Assembly: GCA_003557805.1 (NCBI GenBank)
Contig: PWNY01000123.1
Location: 1-16,109 of the forward strand
Direction of reading: 5' to 3'
DNA: 16,109 nt
Source of the DNA: Bacteroidales bacterium
Lineage (GTDB): Bacteria; Bacteroidota; Bacteroidia; Bacteroidales; UBA7960
Under the pieces are notes generated by a model, which was not told the DNA's origin, did no database searches, and saw only the letters and a list, made by a program, of their open reading frames with translations. Below, in pieces: positions 8,301 to 13,842 of the stretch. The position numbers and the translations under genes were made by a program. Positions within the stretch are counted from its first letter, which is position 1. Each line of letters begins with the position of its first letter.

Positions 8301-8957
8301 CGCACCATTGAGGTTCTCAATGCATGGTGCCGACCCGTCCAGTGTATAAATAATTTTCACCCCAGGTTCTTCGTGTGTGATAGCCAGATCAAATGCCTCA
8401 CTGTAAAATCCGCTCCCTTTTGAGAAAACAGGAGGTGTAAGTATATGGCTGTGTCCTTTAGTATCATTCGGGGCACCGGGTGTCGGCTCGTCAAAATAAA
8501 ACCATTGCTCTCCGCCATCGGGTTTGCGGCCGTAAGAGATATCCGTCGGTATAAACACATTCGAAAAGCCGTCAAGCCTATTGCCATCAGGGTGTGTCAG
8601 CAGTACCTCCCCGCCCTCCTGGCTTATTCTGAAAGAGGTATGCAGCTGGCCATCCGGGTCAGTGCGGTTTTTGCCCGACGCCCATACAAGAAGATAATCA
8701 CCGGGGTATAGTGTAAGACCTGGTAAAGTCCACATGAAAGGTTCATCAGGGTCATCGGATAAACCATAACCGCCAAGGTTTAACGGTTCATCTCCTTTGT
8801 TATAAAGCTCAATCCAGTCCTCGAATTCACCGTCTTCATCATGGAAGGTGGTGGCATTTGAGGACATGAGCTCGTTTATTACCACATGACCTGCATAGGA
8901 AACTGAATGCAGGCACAATAGCAAAAGAGAGAGAACAAGCCAGGCTTTGTTATTCAT
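5379..8957 (-). CDS. Secreted multidomain CotH-kinase protein with lamin-tail domain and T9SS sorting signal
   Basis: The product is 1192 residues from the ATG at 8957; an upstream in-frame TTG at 8969 adds only four. A signal peptide (NNKAW, hydrophobic stretch, cut near SYA/GHV) is followed by a lamin-tail domain (~22-135: VINELMSSNATTFHDEDGE, EDWIELYN, GDYLLVWAS). Next is a chitobiase-C-like beta domain (~180-310: IIYTLDGSAP). The CotH domain (~320-700) shows GFRIHGGWTRSYPAKSLRLY, LLLRNSGQDW, LFINGEYWGIMNLRERFD, SNTDWPNRNV and WLLYDTDAGFG. Two repeats like the divergent InlB B-repeat (~730-815 with SHWEVD, ~1030-1105 with GYRIDTLMVDG) flank a beta-sandwich region. A type A T9SS domain closes it (VVIYPNPARDKVDI to VVSRKLQVIH). 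Bacillus CotH is a spore-coat protein kinase; kinase activity here is inferred. Lamin-tail plus CotH architecture is known in bacterial surface proteins. A good promoter motif lies upstream. Confidence 0.9.
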   Translation of the reverse strand: MNNKAWLVLSLLLLCLHSVSYAGHVVINELMSSNATTFHDEDGEFEDWIELYNKGDEPLNLGGYGLSDDPDEPFMWTLPGLTLYPGDYLLVWASGKNRTDPDGQLHTSFRISQEGGEVLLTHPDGNRLDGFSNVFIPTDISYGRKPDGGEQWFYFDEPTPGAPNDTKGHSHILTPPVFSKGSGFYSEAFDLAITHEEPGVKIIYTLDGSAPCIENLNGATYYYKNKYPQNPGDPTGELLEGSYRSMLYDGPVSVYDRLGEQDRLTAISSTWHSEPDYFPETPVFKGTVVRAVAVKDGALASPEQAAVYYISDKGEDRYTLPVFSLLTDEWHLFDYEKGIYVAGVDFDNWRQQNPERDYSYAVYNAMRRGEEWEYPAQMIFMDQQGSVLLDQAAGFRIHGGWTRSYPAKSLRLYARNKYSNSHFEHSIFEDRDYSAYKRLLLRNSGQDWKWTLFRDAAIQRIAGGLNIDTQAYCPVVLFINGEYWGIMNLRERFDKHYLARVYGVDEEMVDILELEGDVVEGESIHYKDMIQYMEDHSMADSIHYEYILTQMDVDNFIDYQIANIFASNTDWPNRNVTYWRKRTDEFSPDGPFGHDGRWRWLLYDTDAGFGSWSHVSFNTLEHAADPEHEWGSFIMRQLLESELFRTSFINRFADLLNTSFLPGRTTSVIREMKQLIEPEVEEHIARWSSPESKDEWERFIKEMLHFAEQRPHLQFNHIMEFFDLDGQIEVTLDVSNQLMGHIRINSLDIKHGTPGVGEYPYPWTGRYFKGIPLQVEAVAVPGYRFSHWEVDNSSEDTVIKLKPKDDIKLVAHFEKTFEPVLMHYWMFDTDIPNDTPLEELSSTYSVPERGVIEFQSALEDYPYFEDHPFWRMASMERRNAPSDINYRPEANDGIPFSDSSMRGLQVRQPFRYNGRENSMILNIPASGFSDVVLRFAAKDEGAADKLVIDYRTLEEQSNWITSGLSHHEFPLDDEYRLFTVDFSNVESAQNNPWLKVRIRFGGSDMYADNGDRVTFNNISVEGLSMDAFNIYATAGPNGNIFPFGSIPVYHGGEMQFQIVPEQGYRIDTLMVDGVNFRDSLIIHNDGTADYKLDGITRSYNIYAGFSPDTGHQDDDISVVIYPNPARDKVDIKCEEIMKSIFIFNLAGQVVYRNDSVNDLNHSINTANLKHGFFILYVQTDKGVVSRKLQVIH

Positions 8958-9012
8958 ACCGGTGATCAAGCATTAAAAGGCGTTGTTTCATTTGTGTGTG
9001 TCAATCAAAAAT

Positions 9013-9021
9013 GCAAAGTTA
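9013..9021 (-). promoter_or_regulatory. Bacteroidota-type -7 promoter element for the CotH-like gene
   Basis: Read on the minus strand this is TAACTTTGC, an exact match to the -7 consensus TAnnTTTG with the commonly seen trailing C. It lies 56 bp upstream of the ATG at 8957. A GTTG that could serve as the -33 element (consensus TTTG, one mismatch) sits 22 nt further upstream at 9044-9047. Transcription would begin near 9005. The motif was found by eye and the start site is not measured. Confidence 0.5.
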
Positions 9022-9104
9022 TATTTCTTTTTGGTCTGATTTACAACATAGTGCAAAATTGACACATTCTCCGTAAGTAAATAGAATAGTTTAAAAATGT
9101 AGTG

Positions 9105-9112
9105 TAATTTTG
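9105..9112 (+). promoter_or_regulatory. Bacteroidota-type -7 promoter element for the GtrA-like gene
   Basis: TAATTTTG matches the TAnnTTTG consensus exactly and ends 26 bp before the GTG start at 9139, giving a short leader. No good -33 TTTG is visible at the expected distance; the nearest T-rich stretch (GTTTA at 9089-9093) is too close. The surrounding region is AT-rich and divergent from the CotH-like promoter. Confidence 0.4.
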
Positions 9113-9138
9113 AACATAAACGCAATAATCAAACCATT

Positions 9139-9558
9139 GTGTATAGCCAGGATAGTATAAGGGGTATTATAAACAGGGTCTTAAGGGACAAGGGGAGACC
9201 CTATGAGGTGTTGCGCTTTGGCATTGTGGGGGTAATTGCCACTGTTGTGCATTACGGGCTTTACCTGTTACTTCTGCTGTTCCTTAAAACCAATATCGCA
9301 TATACGATAGGGTATATAATCAGCTTTCTGATAAATTTCCAGCTCTCAAACCGTTTTACCTTTCAAACCAGGCCATCCTGGTTTAAAGGGCTTGGGTTCG
9401 GGGCCTCCCACGCAATAAACTACGCCCTGCACATCATACTTCTCAATGGCTTTATCTGGATGGGGATAGACCGGCAGGTTGCACCAATCCCCGTTTTTGC
9501 GATTGTGATCCCGGTTAATTTTTTGCTTGTACGGTATGTTCTGAGGTCAGGTAGCTGA
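9139..9558 (+). CDS. GtrA-family membrane protein (putative polyprenyl-phosphate sugar flippase)
   Basis: This 139-residue protein has four predicted membrane helices and the GtrA family marks: LRFGIVGVIATVVHYGLY in helix 1 (~25-42), ISFLINFQLSNRFTF (~61-75) at the end of helix 2, HAINYALHIILL in helix 3, and PVNFLLVRYVLR near the C-terminus. The length is normal. In phage and Shigella systems GtrA is thought to move undecaprenyl-phosphate-glucose across the inner membrane for a dedicated transferase. No in-frame ATG exists between the stop at 9100-9102 and residue ~108; the GTG at 9139 is the best start and fits the promoter-like motif at 9105. It is separated from its likely partner, the GtrB-like gene at 4428-5369, by the opposite-strand CotH-like gene. 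The next gene converges 46 bp away. Confidence 0.87.
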   Translation: MYSQDSIRGIINRVLRDKGRPYEVLRFGIVGVIATVVHYGLYLLLLLFLKTNIAYTIGYIISFLINFQLSNRFTFQTRPSWFKGLGFGASHAINYALHIILLNGFIWMGIDRQVAPIPVFAIVIPVNFLLVRYVLRSGS

Positions 9559-9604
9559 ACCCAACAAAGCAAGCAGGACAGATTTGTTCCTGAAAAATAT
9601 CATC

Positions 9605-10408
9605 TCAGTTTCGTATACAGCGTACGCTGGCTCCTGTGTTTTTTTCGGCTCTCTCATCTGCCCCCAAAAGCCTGCCTGAAATGCCTTGCATTCGCCTCGG
9701 TATGGCTCTGGTAGCAGAAGCCTCTGTCGAGCTCCACCAGTATGTGTCTGTACCAAGCCCAATGAAGTCGGCAAATCCATATCTGCGAATGCCTGCCGGG
9801 AGTGCGGAAAAACCAAAGTCATCTGTTCCGTAATAGTTGGCATAGCTGGGCAGGGACCACCTGGGGTGAATGCTTGTATCACATTCTCCCCCGAGGGGAG
9901 ATCCTTCCTGGCGGCATGACTTTAAAAAATCTGCTTCATAACTTAGCTCAATCTGCTGATAACCTGAAATTAAATAATCTGTCAGACTGGTCCAGTCATC
10001 ATCCGTTGGCACCCGCCAGCCGGCAGGACAAAGACCGGCGGGGTTCGCCACGGCAAACCAATTGTACAAAGCGCCATACTGGGTTTTCCAACCACTATCG
10101 TGGTCGTACCAAACGTAACCGCCTTCATTGTCATATATCCAGTCATAATTAGTAACAAGGTTGTTAATTGGCGTGCCATTGCGGTAAGTGGTTGTTCTGA
10201 GGTTTTCAGCCATCCACTCCTGGTCACCGATAATCACAGTAAGATATTTGTTACCATCAATGTCGGTTACACCATTACCGTAAACTGTTTTAATGACATC
10301 CTCCATTTCATCATCGTGTTCATTAAGATCATCATTGTCCGTTTCACAACTGCATGTCAGAGCAAAAACAAACAACAACAGAATAAATCTTTTTTCAATT
10401 GTTTTCAT
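9605..10408 (-). CDS. FISUMP-domain surface lipoprotein
   Basis: The product is 267 residues from the ATG at 10408; a TTG at 10432 would add eight residues before the signal and is less likely. The signal (KTIEKRF then a hydrophobic run) ends at LTCSC; the lipidated residue is C19 or C21. A strongly acidic stretch follows (ETDNDDLNEHDDEMED), resembling the export signal that sends Bacteroidota lipoproteins to the cell surface. Residues ~43-267 form one complete Fibrobacter succinogenes major paralogous (FISUMP) domain: DIDGNKYLTVIIGDQEWMAENLR, YGALYNWFAV, GLCPAGWRVPTDDDW, FGFSALPAGIRR, TYWWSSTE and the terminal SVRCIRN. The biochemical role of the domain is not established; it occurs in many surface proteins, often in paralogous families. 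It converges on the GtrA-like gene. Confidence 0.88.
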   Translation of the reverse strand: MKTIEKRFILLLFVFALTCSCETDNDDLNEHDDEMEDVIKTVYGNGVTDIDGNKYLTVIIGDQEWMAENLRTTTYRNGTPINNLVTNYDWIYDNEGGYVWYDHDSGWKTQYGALYNWFAVANPAGLCPAGWRVPTDDDWTSLTDYLISGYQQIELSYEADFLKSCRQEGSPLGGECDTSIHPRWSLPSYANYYGTDDFGFSALPAGIRRYGFADFIGLGTDTYWWSSTEASATRAIPRRMQGISGRLLGADERAEKNTGASVRCIRN

Positions 10409-10755
10409 GGCCTGGGCTGTTTTTGTCACCAATAGGGGAGATTTTCGTTTAAACAGTAGTTTACAAGTTAATAAAAAAATTGACGTTCTTGCTTAAACCA
10501 TTGCCGGTTTCCTTCAAAACAGAGCAGCTTTTCTCAGCTTTTACATAGAATTATCTCAAACTAAATAATCCATGCCGGCCATTACAGCATAGACTATCCT
10601 GATGTTTCATATGGCACAGGAGTGTCGCCGGAAGCCTGGATTACTAACAAACCTGTTTTGCTACAAATCTTTCGGTCTAACTGGTTTACCCAAAAAATTT
10701 ATTGATCATTTAATATCAAAAAATCTGCTCCCCATTTTAGTAATCCCCACGGAGT
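10409..10755. other. Intergenic region between the FISUMP and DUF4932-like genes, no gene supported
   Basis: This 347-bp stretch lies between two minus-strand genes, so it should hold the end of one transcript and the promoter of the other. I found no exact TAnnTTTG match and no strong hairpin with a T-tract. The only open frame (602-784 after 10000, plus strand, 60 codons) has no recognisable features and runs into the antisense of the neighbouring gene. Confidence 0.5.
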
Positions 10756-11886
10756 TTATTCCAGCCAGGGACGTCCCGGCATAAACTCTTCCAGCAACTG
10801 CGGGTAAAAGTCGTTTAGAGTCGGATATTTATTGCGATTGGCCTGGTAATAGTTAATCTTTTGCAGGAGCTCATCCAGGTTTGCCACCCCTCTCTCAAGT
10901 TCATAACTGTAAGCCCACTGGCCAAGTTCGGGACACTCCTGCTGGGCCAGCCAGGTGGTTATGGCACGGATTATAAACTCGTTTATACACTCCTCCCACT
11001 CCCCGCAAACATTCTGTTTGGCCAGTGCCGGAACCAGGTCATAAAAAGCGGCATAAGGCATAATCTCATCACGATAAAGCTCCGTTACAGGGTTAATGAA
11101 TGGATGACTGAATTCATGGCGTATCATGTGCTTGAGATGGTTTTCATCACCAAAAAAGGGCAGGCCGTCCTTTACCATAAGAGGTCCCATTGTGTTATAT
11201 ATCTCCCTTTTGCCATTTGGCAGGAGTAGCCAGTTGCCATAACCTAGTGAACCGTAAAGTGATACCAGAACAATGTTATATGACTGCTGTGGCCTGCCAA
11301 AAAAATCTTCGATCTCTTTTATATAGTTGTGATTACCGATATGATTCAGCGTTTGCCCAATAATGGTTTGATAGAACTGCACATTGCTCTGGTAAAAGGC
11401 ATTAAAGCCTGATGCCTCGGCAAAGTCTTGAAGCAGGCCCAAAAAAATATTGAGGGAGTCTAACCCATATATACGGCTGATCACAAAATCGTCAGGCTGA
11501 ATATCCTGCCTTAACACCAGGTCTTTGTCAGTATATAGCATTATATTGGAAGGTGCGCTAAAATTCAGCTTACGGGGCTCCCCGCTAAGACGGTCGAACA
11601 TCTGAACAGCAGGGTGGCCGGCAAAGGGACTGAAATGTTCCAGAACACTTGTCCTGTAATCAAAGTCACTTTCGGCCATAAGGAAAGGAAGTATGGAAGG
11701 GTAGTTTCCTATAGCCTGCACGATCGAGACAAGCTCCACCTGGGGATGCACCATCACGTTGATATTGTTGCGCTGACCGCCGGTGATATCAGGAAGCTGC
11801 CCTGATTTAGCACCTTTGGCAAACAAAACATGGGTCATGGATAATAACAGAACAAAAGCAACAGAAGTAAAATATTTTGTTTTCAT
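10756..11886 (-). CDS. Secreted DUF4932-like putative zinc metallopeptidase
   Basis: This 376-residue protein starts at an ATG with a signal peptide (KTKYFTSVAFVLLLS, cut near LFA/KG). After a short linker, the body begins with NINVMVHPQVELVSIVQAIG and SDFDYRTSVLEHFSPFAGHPAVQ, which I associate with DUF4932-type proteins. A zinc-protease motif HEFSH is present (H257, E258, H261) in HMIRHEFSHPFINP. A further Glu in CINEFIIRA (E303) is placed where gluzincin-type enzymes carry their third ligand. Peptidase activity is therefore plausible but unproven for this family. There is no lipobox and no T9SS tail, so the mature protein is probably periplasmic. It is a single gene by spacing: 438 bp to the upstream neighbour and 347 bp to the downstream one. 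An inverted repeat lies ~95 bp upstream. Confidence 0.78.
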   Translation of the reverse strand: MKTKYFTSVAFVLLLSMTHVLFAKGAKSGQLPDITGGQRNNINVMVHPQVELVSIVQAIGNYPSILPFLMAESDFDYRTSVLEHFSPFAGHPAVQMFDRLSGEPRKLNFSAPSNIMLYTDKDLVLRQDIQPDDFVISRIYGLDSLNIFLGLLQDFAEASGFNAFYQSNVQFYQTIIGQTLNHIGNHNYIKEIEDFFGRPQQSYNIVLVSLYGSLGYGNWLLLPNGKREIYNTMGPLMVKDGLPFFGDENHLKHMIRHEFSHPFINPVTELYRDEIMPYAAFYDLVPALAKQNVCGEWEECINEFIIRAITTWLAQQECPELGQWAYSYELERGVANLDELLQKINYYQANRNKYPTLNDFYPQLLEEFMPGRPWLE

Positions 11887-11980
11887 GCTTGTGTTTTTGA
11901 GGGTTGTGATTAAATCCTTGAATTTCTGTCTTACCTGCTTAATCCCGTAGTTTATCCAATTAATGAATCTCCTGTAAAAA

Positions 11981-12002
11981 CAAATAATTGTATTGTTATT
12001 TG
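11981..12002. repeat. Inverted repeat upstream of the DUF4932-like gene
   Basis: CAAATAA (11981-11987) and TTATTTG (11996-12002) are perfect 7-bp arms around an 8-nt spacer. It is centred about 105 bp upstream of the ATG at 11886, in the right place for an operator or leader hairpin. The AT-rich composition makes chance more likely than for a mixed sequence. Confidence 0.35.
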
Positions 12003-12242
12003 CACTTAGGAAAAGTCAACTGCAACTGCGTCCTGTTTCCACCAAAACCGTGAATATACCTGTCTTTTTAGTTTTGTTGTTGTAACATACAAAGCCCCCA
12101 ACACAATAAAGGCAGCTGCACCCAATATGACGGGGTGTTTACCCTTTTTGTTACAAAAAAGTTAATCTGCCCGGTTTTAGATGTTATGACAGTGGTTGGA
12201 TCTGTTGAAAAATGTGGCAGAATAAAAGTAAATTACACGCTT

Positions 12243-12258
12243 TTATCTTTCGAGATAA
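12243..12258 (-). terminator. TTCG-loop hairpin downstream of the monooxygenase gene
   Basis: TTATCT (12243-12248), loop TTCG, AGATAA (12253-12258): a perfect 6-bp stem that grows by two G-U pairs if transcribed on the plus strand. It lies 67 bp beyond the stop of the minus-strand monooxygenase gene, where a terminator or 3'-end protecting hairpin is expected. On the minus strand the loop reads CGAA and an A-rich rather than T-rich run follows, so it is not a classical intrinsic terminator. Confidence 0.3.
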
Positions 12259-12324
12259 GGAAAGTCTGCATTTTAAAACGTTGATGTCTGAACGACTAAG
12301 CTGGGAAAGGCAAGTCTTGTGAGT

Positions 12325-13410
12325 CTAATGAAGGCTTTTTAACCGGGCATCCTGCCACTCATCGACCAATTCCCGGAAGAGTTCTTTTACGGTAGTGATC
12401 TTAGTTGCCAGGTATGCATTGGCACCTGCAAAAGCATAGCCGCCCTTCATGTTTCCTTTATAGGCATTATATAGTGCTGTAACAATGCAATACGGACTGC
12501 TTGACACATTACATGTTCTGATGCAATGGAACGGACATCTCATGGGAATCTTCATTCCTGATCTGACTTTATCAAGAAATTTATTGTGTATGGCCCGCCC
12601 TGGCATTCCGACAGGGCTCTGAATGATCTCCATGTCGTCTATTTTGGCATCTATATAAGTCTGTTTGAACCGTGGGGAAGCATCGCATTCTGCTGTTGTT
12701 ACAAAACGGGTTCCAAGCTGAACCCCTTTGGCGCCAGCCTGCATGATGTTGTGGATGTCTTTGCCTGTGTGTAATCCTCCTGCTGCAATTACCGGTATTT
12801 TACACTGGTACTTATCTTCAAAGAGCTTTACTTCCCTGACAACCTCAGGGACCAGTTCCTCAAGAGCATAATGGCTGTCCTCAAGGTTCTCTTTTTTGAA
12901 ACCCAGATGCCCTCCTGCCTTCGGGCCCTCAACTACAAAAGCATCGGGCAGGTAATCATATAGCGATTTCCACTTTTCACAGATAATCCTTGCAGCCCTG
13001 GCTGATGAAACAATTGGAACAAGTTTGGTCTTGCTGCCTGGTGTTAAAAACTTTGGTAATTCAAATGGCAGTCCGGCGCCTGAAAATATCATGTCGGCTT
13101 TTTCAGAGATAGAAGTACGTGCCAGGTCAGCGAAATTTGACATGGCTACCATGATGTTAACTCCAATTATTCCTTTTGTATGCTCCCTGGCTTTACGTAT
13201 CTCTTTTTTAAGTCCTTCAATGTTAGACTGAAGGTAATCAAGGGTGGGAGAACGATGTACAAACCCTAAGCCTGCTGCAGAAATGACACCTACGCCACCC
13301 TCATTTGCAACGGCTGCCGCGAGTCCGGAAAGACTAATGCCCACACCCATACCTCCCTGTATGATAGGGACAGGAATTTTTATCCCGCCTATATTTAGTT
13401 CTTGCTTCAA
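12325..13410 (-). CDS. Nitronate monooxygenase-like flavoprotein with C-terminal Cys cluster
   Basis: This 361-residue TIM-barrel FMN enzyme belongs to the nitronate monooxygenase / 2-nitropropane dioxygenase / FabK-like family, which oxidises alkyl nitronates or reduces enoyl substrates. Visible: PIIQGGMGVGIS near the N-terminus, GGVGVISAAG, EGPKAGGHLG with the family's active-site His (H168), IPVIAAGGLHTG, and GAKGVQLGTRFV binding the FMN phosphate. The C-terminal part carries a Cys cluster C292-x3-C296-x3-C300-x7-C308, followed by the GYAFAGANAYLA block. I recall the same cluster in anaerobe members of the family; it could bind an Fe-S cluster, which is inference. The start is a TTG at 13410: no ATG occurs between the upstream stop and residue 21, and the TTG gives a normal N-terminus. 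The true substrate cannot be read from sequence; FabK-type enoyl reduction is the alternative. It has no signal peptide and is cytoplasmic. Confidence 0.85.
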   Translation of the reverse strand: MKQELNIGGIKIPVPIIQGGMGVGISLSGLAAAVANEGGVGVISAAGLGFVHRSPTLDYLQSNIEGLKKEIRKAREHTKGIIGVNIMVAMSNFADLARTSISEKADMIFSGAGLPFELPKFLTPGSKTKLVPIVSSARAARIICEKWKSLYDYLPDAFVVEGPKAGGHLGFKKENLEDSHYALEELVPEVVREVKLFEDKYQCKIPVIAAGGLHTGKDIHNIMQAGAKGVQLGTRFVTTAECDASPRFKQTYIDAKIDDMEIIQSPVGMPGRAIHNKFLDKVRSGMKIPMRCPFHCIRTCNVSSSPYCIVTALYNAYKGNMKGGYAFAGANAYLATKITTVKELFRELVDEWQDARLKSLH

Positions 13411-13533
13411 GATAATTTCAAATAAATGTTTAAATTATTTGTAAAGGTACGAAAACAAAGCAGGCAACCGCAGGTTTTCAGAAACTTAAGCTTATTTAAC
13501 ATATCATTGAGCCTCTTGTCTTTGACCACAAAT

Positions 13534-13548
13534 AGAACTTTAAGTTCT
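13534..13548. promoter_or_regulatory. 15-bp palindrome, candidate operator upstream of the monooxygenase gene
   Basis: AGAACTT and AAGTTCT are perfect 7-bp arms around a single T. With a 1-nt centre it cannot form an RNA hairpin of this length, so a DNA-binding dimer site is the natural reading. It lies ~125 bp upstream of the TTG start at 13410. No regulator gene is in the window to match it. Confidence 0.4.
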
Positions 13549-13633
13549 TGAAGAGTAAATAAGCGGTTATAGCATTATTAACACAGATTCTGTAGTTTAA
13601 ACCGTTTGGTTTATTTGCTATTGTACTGTGTAT

Positions 13634-13662
13634 AAAAAACCAGGGGCTTTGCTGGTTTTATA
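13634..13662 (-). terminator. Intrinsic terminator downstream of the permease gene
   Basis: AAAACCAG (13636-13643) and CTGGTTTT (13652-13659) form an 8-bp stem with an 8-nt loop. Read on the minus strand, the stem is followed by a run of six Ts in all (the last part of the arm plus two more) and then ATA. This fits a rho-independent terminator for the permease transcript, whose stop codon lies 180 bp upstream at 13843. On the plus strand there are four Ts, so it could act weakly in both directions. Confidence 0.55.
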
Positions 13663-13842
13663 AAAACAAAAAAGCAGTCACACTTTTAGTTGGTGTAGCT
13701 ACATGATATTTAAATACCTTCTAATTGGGTTAAAACGGCATTTTATATTTGTCACGCAAATATTTGTCTGTCTTTTTTTATGTGTAATCCTACATGAATC
13801 GGTTAATCAACTAAACACAAAAAAATTAATTGGCTGCCGGCA

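Larger units (their letters stand above)
11887..12324. other. Intergenic region upstream of the DUF4932-like gene, with dyads and an ATG-less frame
   Basis: This 438-bp noncoding stretch separates two minus-strand genes. It holds the inverted repeat at 11981-12002 and the hairpin at 12243-12258, plus a weak GGGT/ACCC hairpin with a T5 tail on the plus strand (12133-12149). A 52-codon minus-strand open frame (12161 to 12006) could encode a short membrane-like peptide (VILGAAAFIVLGALYV then KLKRQ) but has no ATG or GTG start. No TAnnTTTG match to a promoter was found. Confidence 0.5.
13411..13842. other. AT-rich intergenic region with palindromes and a terminator
   Basis: This 432-bp stretch lies between the minus-strand permease and monooxygenase genes. 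It contains the 15-bp palindrome at 13534-13548, a TAAACC/GGTTTA hairpin with loop GTTT (13598-13613), the terminator hairpin at 13634-13662, and an AT-rich dyad ATATTTG/CAAATAT (13745-13763). An exact TAnnTTTG on the plus strand (13744-13751) leads to no credible gene. No exact minus-strand -7 motif was found for the monooxygenase gene; TACCTTTA at 13442-13449 is a one-mismatch candidate. Confidence 0.55.

Noticed and set aside
8958..8969. TTG start four codons upstream for the CotH-like protein
   Set aside because: The ATG at 8957 gives a normal signal peptide and a better start codon.
9636..10435. Several 65-116-codon plus-strand frames antisense to the FISUMP gene
   Set aside because: The FISUMP domain is complete on the minus strand; these frames have no domain or start context of their own.
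10602..10784. 60-codon plus-strand frame in the gap after the FISUMP gene
   Set aside because: No promoter motif, no recognisable domain, and its end runs antisense into the DUF4932-like gene.
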